From Ceratopteris richardii (Eukaryota; Streptophyta; Polypodiopsida; Polypodiales; Pteridaceae): a stretch of DNA of 64,000 nucleotides. Positions 56,113 to 64,000 of the stretch are shown here, one piece after another; position 1 is the first letter of the stretch; each line of letters begins with the position of its first letter. The notes under the pieces were generated by a model. That model had not been told where the DNA came from. It ran no database searches and was given only the letters and a program-made list of their open reading frames with translations. Position numbers and translations under genes: made by a program. The stretch covers positions 127,035,811 through 127,099,810 of the forward strand of contig CM035423.1 of assembly GCA_020310875.1 (NCBI GenBank), read 5' to 3'.

Positions 56113-56124
56113 GCTCCCCCTCAA

Positions 56125-59100
56125 TCACTATTTGACATTCTCTGTTTCTTCACATCATCTTCTTTTCTTTTACTCCTGCCATGCTTTTGAATCTGCTGGT
56201 CTTCACACCATCCAAGCTCTTTGCCATTATGTCTGCTATCTGATCTTTAGTAGAAATGTACTCCACTTCAATTTCTTTCTCCATTACCTTTTCTCTCAGG
56301 AAATGATAATGTATCTCTATATGTTTTGTTCTTGCATGAAATACTGGATTTGTTGCAAGATAAAGTGAACTCGTATTATCTCCATGTATTGTAGGTATAC
56401 CTTGATCAATGCCCAAGCTTTTGAATAATGTCTACATCCATATGACCTCCTTAGCTACTTCCACAAGTCCTTTGTACTCAGCTTCAGTTGATGATAATGC
56501 TACTGTATGTTGTTTCTTTGAACACCAACTTACAAGCTTATCACCAATGTATATCATGTAGCCATGAGTTGATTTTCTGTCATCTTGGTTACCTGCCCAG
56601 TCTGAGTCACTATATGCTCTTAACTTCAAATCTGATGTAAAAGGATAATATAATCCTTCCTTTATAGTTCCTTTGATATATCTGAGAACTCTTTGACCTG
56701 CAATCCAATGTGGGGTCCTTTGGACAATGCATGAATTGTGACAACACTCCCACTGCATAACTAAGATCAAGTCTTGTTAGTGTAGCATAAATCAAACTAC
56801 CCACAAGAGATTGATACTTCCTCATATCTTTGTATTCTGCACCATCATATTTACTGAGCTTGTGATTAACTTCAAGTGGAGTTGAAGCTTCTCTCCAATT
56901 TTCCATATCAAACTTCTTCAAAAAGTTTAGAAGATACCTTTCTTGTGACACATATATGCCATGATCTGTATAAGTAACTTCCATTCCAAGAAAGTATGAC
57001 AACTTTCCTAGGTCACTCATCTTGACAACTTTCCTAGGTCACTGATCTTGAATTCTTTTTCAAGTAATCTCTTTACCTCCTTGATTCCTTCATCTGAAGT
57101 ACCTGTGATTATAATGTCATCTACATAAATACAAATGTAGATTGTACCTTCCTCTATTCTTTTGATAAGTAGACTTGGATCTACTTTTGAACTTTGATAT
57201 CCAAGATCATTCAGATACTTCACAAGTCTATAGTTCCATGCTCTTGGAGCTTGCTTCAATCCATACAGTGCTCTTCTCAGCCTGCAAACAAAATTTGGAT
57301 ACCTGGAATCCATAAACCCTTGAGGCTGTTCCATGTATACCTCATCTGATATGTATCCATTCAAGAATGCAATCTTTATATCCAATTGACTTAGGGTCCA
57401 TCCTTTTGAAGCTGCAATAGCAATGATTGTCCTTATAGTTGACATCTTAGCTACAAGACTGAATGTCTCATCATAATCTATGCCATAGGTTTGGGCATAG
57501 CCTTTCACCACCAGTCTAGCTTTGTATCTGGCTATACTTCCATCTGCAAGCTTCTTCACTTTATAAACCCATTTATTTCCAATTACTTTCTTACCATTTG
57601 GTTTAGGAACAAGTTCCCATGTCTTGTTCTCCTCTAGTGCATTGAATTCTTCCTTCATTGCTTCTTCCCATTGCTTCTTACCTTTAGCTTCATCATAGTT
57701 CTGAGGTTCTTCATCATCTTTGACCATGTAAGCATAATTCTTCTGAGTTATGTAACAAGTATCATAAGAATACCTTTCCGGTTGTCTTCTAGTCCTGCTT
57801 GACCTTCTTGGTTCACATTCTTCATATGTGTCTGGATACACTTCTTCATCAAATATAGCAGCTTCTTCATTTCTTCTTGTTAATCTACTTCTGGATGTAC
57901 TTGCTTGCATATAGTCTTCATCTCTATTCACCTGCACAATTGATTTTCCTTTCTCACATCTTCTTACCTCTTCTTCAAATTCTTCTTTTGTATGACTTTG
58001 ATCTGCATACCAACTTTTCTGTTCATCAAATGTAACATCTCTAGAAACAAGAAATTGTTTGGTTAGAGGATTCCACAACCTGTAACCCATCTGCTTTTCA
58101 TCATAACCAATGAACACATATTTTTTTGCCTTTGGTTCAAGTTTATGTCTAAGTTGTGATGGCACATAAACATATGCAATTGATCCAAACACTCTACAAT
58201 GATCTAGTGTTGGTTTCTTACCCCACCAAGCTTCATATGGAGTCATTCCATTGAGAGTTGCACATGGTAATCTATTCACAAGATATGTAGCTGTATTTAC
58301 AGCCTCAGCCCAAAGATAATTTGGACAATTCTTCTCCTTCAGCATTGCTCTAGCAAACTCAACCAAAGTCTTGTTCCTTCTTTCTGCTACACCATTTCGT
58401 TGTGGTATATACCTGCAAGTTATTTCTCTCTTAATACCTGCATTCCAAAAATAATCATTGAACTCTTGGGAGAAGTATTCTCCCCCTCCATCAGACCTCA
58501 GTCTTTTAAGCTTTTGACCTGTGACTCTCTCTGCATATGCATGAAAATGCTTGAAGGCTCCAAACACTTCTTATCTTTCCTTCAAAACATGTAATGTTAT
58601 CCATCTTGTAGCATAATCAATGAAAAGAACATAATACCTTGAGCCACTAATAGATCCTTCTTTTGTTGGTCCCCATACATCTGTATGAATGAGCTCAAGT
58701 ACTCCATCATGTTTGAATCCTTTCTTTTGAAATGGTAGCCTGTGTGCTTTTCCCATTTGACATGCTTCACATTTATAAACCATATGTTGACTTTGCACAT
58801 TTGGTAATCCTAGTACAGACTGATTAGCAACCATAGCTTTAATTCCTCTTTCATTGAAATGACCTAATCTCTTATGCCAGAGATCAAGTTCTGTAATCAC
58901 TGCTTCACCATGTGTGAGCAAAGCTTGACCAATGTTCCCTTGCACTCTTAAAGTAAAGAGTCTACCTTCTTTCTTACCACAAACAATCTGATTATATCCA
59001 TTCTTTGGATCTTCAACAAATACTCCTTCATTTGTAAACCTGACTTGAAAACCTTTTTCAACTATCTGTCCCACACTAATCAAGTTTTTAGGTATTGTGG

Positions 59101-60352
59101 GAACATACAAAACATTGGTTAGCAAATCTACTCCACTCTTCACTTTTGCAATTGAATGTACACTATGTCTTGTATTATCACCTGTTTGAACACTATGACT
59201 AGAAATGCCTTTTTCCAATTCTATGTTTCCTGACAAATGATTAGAACATCCAGAGTCAATGTAAAATACCTTTAGATCTTCTTTATCTGATGTGCTGATT
59301 GAGTTCATCATCAATAATGTATGACCTTCATTCTGTGTATCATTTGCATAATTGTAATAGGTGGTGTTGTAGGATTGATTTTGTCCCCAACTTCTTCCTC
59401 CACCTCTAGCATAGCCTCCTCTTGGATTTTGTCTACCTCTTTAAAAATTACTTTGATATCTTCCACCTCTGCCTCTGCTATTGTTCTTTTGATTCTGGTT
59501 TGATCCTTGTTGATTATGCCAACAGTATTGAGCCACATGATTACTCAATCCACAGATCCAGCAAGCCTTCTTGTTGTTATTCTGATTACCTCTTCCTCTT
59601 CCAAAACCTCTTGCTCTTCCTCTGCCTGTGCCTCTACCTCTTGCATAATAAACTTGAGAAGTTGAATCTTCTTCATCCTTTGCTTTACCTTTATCTCCTT
59701 TCTTCTTATTCTTCATGTACATTGCAGAACTTTGTCCTTTATCTCCATCTCCCTTCAAATCTTGCTCAAATGTCAGCATCAAACCAAGCAATTGGTTCAA
59801 ATCTAGAACATAATGATTTAATGAAAGTTCTGTTGATAAGACAAAAGGTTTCCACCTTTCATCTCCTCTCAAACCTATAAGTAATTGAGCAATCAACTTG
59901 TGATCCTCAATATCTTCATCTATGGATCCAAGACTATCTGCAAGATCCTTCATCTTAGTGACATAATCACTAATACTTTGACTTGGCTTCTTCTTGAATG
60001 TTGTAAACTCTGACCATAGACTTGCTTTCCTTGCTTTGGTAGTGCTTTGGAAATGATACTCCAATGCATTCCATATATCTTCAGATGATTCCAATCCTCT
60101 GATGTGTGGTAGCAAATGATCTGAGATTGTATTGTAGATGTAAGCTTTTGCACTTGCATCCTTCTTCTGCCAATGCTTTAAAGCATCAAGTTCCTCTTTC
60201 TTTGGTCGGCTTTCATCTTCAAATATTGGCTCCTCTTCTTCACCTGTAACATATGTCATGAGATCCTTACTCATAAGTAAGCCTTCCATTCTCATTACCC
60301 ATGCGGGATAATTATCTCTGTCCAGTTTGTCAATGGAGATATGATCTTCCAT
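56125..60352 (-). pseudogene. Element N: copia gag-pol relic
   Basis: Minus-strand frame from the ATG at 60352 (MEDHISIDKLDRDNY), similar to the M polyprotein. Pieces: gag with knuckle CWICGLSNHVAQYC (60352-59441); protease DSG and integrase start with TDVWGP (59314-58571); integrase core with RSDGGGEY and NGVAERR and RT with YVDDIII (58567-57017); RT end and RNase H in three shorter pieces (57020-56150). A tandem duplication of about 26 bp at 56998-57048 shifts the frame in RT. Other stops lie near 59438, 58570, 56770 and 56430. No catalytic residue of integrase or RT is visibly changed, so the damage is mainly stops and shifts. Confidence 0.88.
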
Positions 60353-60550
60353 ACTCCTTTCCTTCTGCTACAACCTGTGAGATTAAAGGATAAAGGATAA
60401 TACCTTTTGGAGTTCTTTGTGTATGAGAATACTTCTAAAGTAACCTTTTGATGCCTTGTGTCTTCAAATGCTTCACCTTTCAACCTTTACTAAAAACTTT
60501 TCAAAACTTCTCCAACCTTTGCCGCCTTTTGCTCTTTAGGATCTTTCTAC

Positions 60551-60560
60551 TGTGATACCA
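60551..60560 (-). other. Primer-binding site of element N
   Basis: The minus strand reads TGGTATCACA, a Met-type site with one change, between the LTR end and gag. Confidence 0.7.
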
Positions 60561-60565
60561 CTTTT

Positions 60566-61232
60566 TGATGTGTAAAACACCATAAGAAATGAATTAATGT
60601 GACACTAGAACACCTCTATGGTCACCATTAACGCATTGCCACTCAAAACGTTGAGAAATGATAGCCAAAACCAAGAACTTTACTTCTTCAAATTTTTTCA
60701 GTCACTGAAATGACATACCTTCAGTATTTTGCTCATTTCGCTTAGTTCAAATATTATTTCTCCATGATCTTTCATTGGATGAAACTAGAAGAGTAGAGCT
60801 TTCCAACAAGATATTATATCCTTGAAACGGATCTCTAGAACTCAAGTTATGGCCTTCACAAGATCACCCTATATGACTTCCAAAAGTGGAATTTTTGCCT
60901 GTTTTAGTAAACCTGAGTGTCTAAAAATGAAAATTTGATGCCTAGTATCGACTTGCAACCAAAATTCGATGTCGGGCATCGACTTTGAGCTTTTTCAGCC
61001 ACTTTTTTAGTGCCAGAATTACCCCCTTGAACACACACATGAACAAGACCACTTTTATGTGGGAAGTCGATGTCAGGTATCGACTTTATGCTGAAACTCG
61101 ATGCCAGGCATCGAGTTGCTCCACAAACATCATCTTTTCAAGAAGATTTAGCAGAAGTTGGAACTCAGAAAATAAAACACAGACTTATCAGCACAAACTC
61201 GATGCCAGGCATCGAGTTGCTTGGAAAACTTG
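60566..61232 (-). repeat. Element N: second part of its 5' LTR
   Basis: On the minus strand this ends CACATCA at 60566. It starts abruptly at about 61232, where J gag is joined. It contains four hairpin units with CTCGATGCC-type arms (near 60945, 61065, 61096 and 61198). The start of this LTR is at 45129-45486 on the other strand; the split is the inversion breakpoint. Confidence 0.9.
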
Positions 61233-61944
61233 ATGCTTCATCATCCACTTTCTTTGCCTTTCCTTTGTTATCTTTGGACTTGCTTTTATCAGTGTATAGA
61301 GCTGAAGATTGATTACCTTTAGAGCTTTCTCCATTTTTTATAAGCTTTGCCTTATGAGTAAGTAGTTGTCCAATGAGTGTATTGAAATCAGGTACATGCA
61401 TGTCCATGTACAAATCCATAGCTATGGTGAATGCTTCCCACTTGTCATTTGCCTTCAAGCCATTGATGACATGCCTAACAATTTGCTCTTCATCTATTAC
61501 CTCTCCAATGCTTCCCAACTGATCTGCTATGTCCTTGAGCTTTCTGACAAAATCAGTCACATTTTGTTTGGGAGCCTTCTTGAGAGTTGTGAAATCCAGC
61601 CATAGTTGATGCTTCCTAGCTTTAGTACTTGAAGAGAAGAAAGCTTCAAGTGCATCCCACACTTCCTGAGATGTCTTACAACTTCTAATGTGAGGCAACA
61701 AAAAATCTGAGATAGAGTTGAGGAGATAAGACCTTGCAAGTGCATCCTTGGAGCACCATGTGCTCAATCTTTCTTGCTCTTCTTGTGTTGGTTCACTTTT
61801 GTTCCTGAAACTTGGCATAACTTCATCTCCAGCCACAGAACCATATAAACTTCTACCTTGGAGATAAGCTTCCATTCTTGATGACCAAGCTGAGTAATTA
61901 CCTCTATCCAATTGGTCAATTGATGAAGGAAATCCATCTGCCAT
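61233..61944 (-). pseudogene. Element J: gag N-terminal part
   Basis: The minus-strand frame from the first ATG at 61944 (MADGFPSSIDQLDRG) reads as a copia gag through TSQEVWDALEAFF, LKKAPKQNVTDF and LIGQLLTHKAK to KAKKVDDEA. It then runs into N LTR sequence at about 61232, and the extra frame to 61165 is LTR-encoded. The frame is open up to the breakpoint. The missing zinc knuckle is at about 45585 on the plus strand. A TTG codon 9 bp upstream would also be in frame but ATG is preferred. Confidence 0.88.
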
Positions 61945-61957
61945 GTTGTCCAACCAT

Positions 61958-61969
61958 GCTCTGATAGCA
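61958..61969 (-). other. Primer-binding site of element J
   Basis: The minus strand reads TGCTATCAGAGC, one base from the standard TGGTATCAGAGC and one base after the LTR end. Confidence 0.85.
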
Positions 61970-61970
61970 C

Positions 61971-63243
61971 TGTGAAGAGATGGATAGGTATGTGCTTGAA
62001 GATGAAGAGGTGTTGCAAAATCCTTGATCTACTCCAGCCAAATGAACTCCAGGAGTATATTGTGGGCCCTTTTAGCTTGCCAATGGATGTATTAGACACC
62101 CTATGTACCTTGGAAGATCACTCTCAAAAAGATAGATCAAAACAGATAAGTTGGAGTTACCTCAAAGGTGAAGAACTTGCTATTTTGGTTCATACACATG
62201 TCCAGTGTTTTGCATAATTCTCTTAGCACAGCAGCAATTAGCTTAATTCCTCTTGGGGAATCTACTTAACTTAAAGAGCTAACTTTCAAGAGTAATTTCA
62301 TCGAAAATAATGAACCACACACTAAGAAAGATGTTTAACAAGTGATGACATCATCCCGATTTTCACGAGCTACTACAGTAATGAGACCAGTGAGCAGAAA
62401 AATGAACATAACTCTAGATTTAAGAATCCAATGATTATGAACATTTGTATGCTTATACTAGAAAGTATGCTGAATCCCACAAGCTTTACATCATTGAATG
62501 TGGGTAAGTACACACTGAGAAACAGCTCTAACAAGATGAGTAAAAAAGTCGGGTACCTGACAGAGAAGTGAAAATGAACAGACACTATTGACTTCAAGTG
62601 AACATAACTGAAGATTAAAACACCCAAATGGAATGACAATTGTTGAGCATATAGTAGACTTATAGAGCTAACTTTACCAAGTTAAATTACTGAAAATGAT
62701 GCACTAAGCTCAGAGAAACCATCTCTGCAATCTGACTGAGAAAACTGAGAGATATGGCAGTGAGTAGTACACTTCACAAGAACATGGAAATATGAACTCA
62801 AATGATCATGAAAATGAAAGTATATTGCTTGTACAATACAATGGACTTACTGATACATATGTGTGCCTTGGAATCACACCTTGATATGGCATAAAGCTTA
62901 GCTCTTGGATGTCTTCACATAGGTCTCTCTAACCACGACTAAAACTGCCATCTATTTATAGTTGAGCTTGGGAGGCTAACTTCCCTCAGTCACTCTCCAA
63001 TCAATTAGTGATTAATTTGATTCTCTATCTACCACAAATCACGAATTCGTGGCTTCTCTTTCCCTTTTTGATCAAGTGGACTCAACCACTTAAGATTCTC
63101 TCACTTTTACATTAAGTAAACTCTTCAAAAGTTACAAGAGGTAGTTCACAAGTGAACTTTATATTGTCTTCATTTTAAGGCTTCTTCTATGACTTTGTGG
63201 GAGTCAAGCCAATACTTAGGCTTGTCATAGACTTGCTCCAACA
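61971..63243 (-). repeat. 5' LTR of element J
   Basis: Copy of 43179-44449. The minus-strand TATA box is at about 62953-62961. It is followed on the plus strand by the duplication CCACG and then by the rest of the Q LTR. Confidence 0.93.
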
Positions 63244-63248
63244 CCACG

Positions 63249-63380
63249 CACCTTTCCTGAAGAGGATGCAATACAAATAATATATATAATAAGCCACGCC
63301 CGTTTGCGTTTTGAAGAGAAAATGGTATGAGCTTTTGGACTATTGAACCATTTTTGGACCATATGATATTGACTCCAACA
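63249..63380 (-). repeat. Element Q: 3' LTR, proximal part
   Basis: The minus strand starts TGTTGGAGTCAATATC at 63380, after the purine tract GAAGGAGAGAT. It continues at 43178 once J is removed. Confidence 0.7.
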
Positions 63381-63410
63381 ATCTCTCCTTCAATGTCATA
63401 TTGGTACAAG

Positions 63411-64000
63411 CTTTAGTAACCTGCAAATCTTCTCATGACTATCTCTAGTCAATGCATTGGTAAATATATCTGCAACATTCTCACTAGAAGGAACATAAAC
63501 TAGCTCAATGTGCTTCTTAGCTATCTACTCCTGAATATAGTGGTAGTGTACCTCTATATGCTTTGTCCTTGCATGATGCACTGGATTCTTAGCTATAGCT
63601 ATAACACTCTTGCTATCTAAAAATATCTGAATGGGTTCATGTACTCTTACATCAAGATAACCGAAAATCTTCTGCAACGAAACTGACTCTAGACTAGCTA
63701 TAAATGTTGCACGATATTCAGCTTCACATGATGAAGTGGCAATAATGGGTTGTCTCTTCGAAAGCCATGAGATAAGACAATCTACAAAATAAAAACAATA
63801 TCCACTAGTACTTCTTCTTGTGTCTCTATCACTTGCCCAATCAGAATCTGAAAATCCTTTTAGTAACAAATGTGTAGATTTCAAAAATACCATGGCAAAA
63901 TTTGAAGTTCCTTTCAAATATCGAAAGATTCGCTTTACTGATTTCCAATGTAACATCGTTGGATTTTGCATGAACCTTGATACTTAGAAACTGCAAACTG
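63411..64000 (-). pseudogene. Element Q: copia RNase H (partial, runs off the window)
   Basis: The minus-strand frame (63971-63525 open) reads MHWK-type RT end, FSDSDWASDRDTRRSTSGY, SSCEAEYRA and HARTKHIEVHYHYIQE, then a stop at 63522-63524. RNase H-like tail residues follow beyond it (HIELVYVPS), so the stop is premature. Upstream pol is outside the window. The sequence is closest in style to element B's RNase H, not to A, J, M or N. Confidence 0.8.

Larger units (their letters stand above)
43179..63243 (-). mobile_element. Element J: Ty1/copia retrotransposon with nested and inverted interior
   Basis: LTRs of about 1.27 kb at 43179-44449 (3') and 61971-63243 (5') are flanked by the duplication CCACG (43174-43178 and 63244-63248). 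The primer site and polypurine tract agree with minus orientation. LTR copies differ by about 5% by eye. The interior is interrupted by N and M, and the segment 45487-61232 is inverted relative to J's ends. J gag N-terminus (61944-61233) is minus, gag C-terminus to RT (45487-48339) is plus, and the RNase H end (45128-44497) is minus. Confidence 0.92.

Overview
This window is plant nuclear DNA made almost entirely of nested LTR retrotransposons. The evidence for a land plant is the primer-binding sites (initiator-Met type TGGTATCAGAGC, and one exact copy of the plant tRNA-Asp 3' end), plant-type Ty1/copia and Ty3-type gag-pol families, and a fragment of an AP2/ERF transcription factor, a plant-specific family. 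Such dense, multi-layer nesting suggests a large repeat-rich genome (for example a fern or gymnosperm), but the sequence does not identify the species. I see no complete host gene. Elements are named A-Q here for cross-reference only.

Layout. 1-2.5 kb: 5' end of a minus-strand Ty3-type element (P) with a tRNA-Asp primer site and a GC-rich minisatellite in its leader. 2.7-17.7 kb: a plus-strand Ty3-type gag relic (C), split by copia element B (3879-15700, target duplication TGATA). B is itself split by full-length copia element A (5928-12348, duplication CAGGT, intact 1385-codon gag-pol) and by a TA-flanked 877-bp inverted-repeat DNA transposon. 17.8-27.0 kb: minus-strand copia relic D, split by E (19609-26610, duplication CTTTC). 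E has LTRs that differ at one base, no gag or pol, a broken antisense ERF gene fragment, tRNA-like boxes and hairpins. 27.0-37.6 kb: copia element F, a second copy G sharing one LTR with it, and copia relic H. 37.7-42.3 kb: minus-strand Ty3 relic I plus unassigned DNA. 42.4-64 kb: minus-strand copia Q, whose 3' LTR is split by copia J (43179-63243, duplication CCACG). J contains copia N, and N's 3' LTR contains young, intact copia M (48769-55508, duplication TTGAA).

The two most notable observations are E and the J/N rearrangement. E looks like a recently moved, non-coding LTR retrotransposon that carries a host gene fragment; it would need proteins from another element to move. In J, the middle of the element (gag C-terminus to RT, plus most of N) is inverted, with one breakpoint in J gag and the other in N's 5' LTR. 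Reversing the interval 45487-61232 restores both J gag order and a continuous N LTR.

A and M are the only elements with uninterrupted gag-pol frames and all catalytic residues visible, so they or their relatives are the plausible source of trans-acting proteins. Most other frames are broken, often by TAG where relatives have Gln. Divergence figures are by-eye counts, not alignments.
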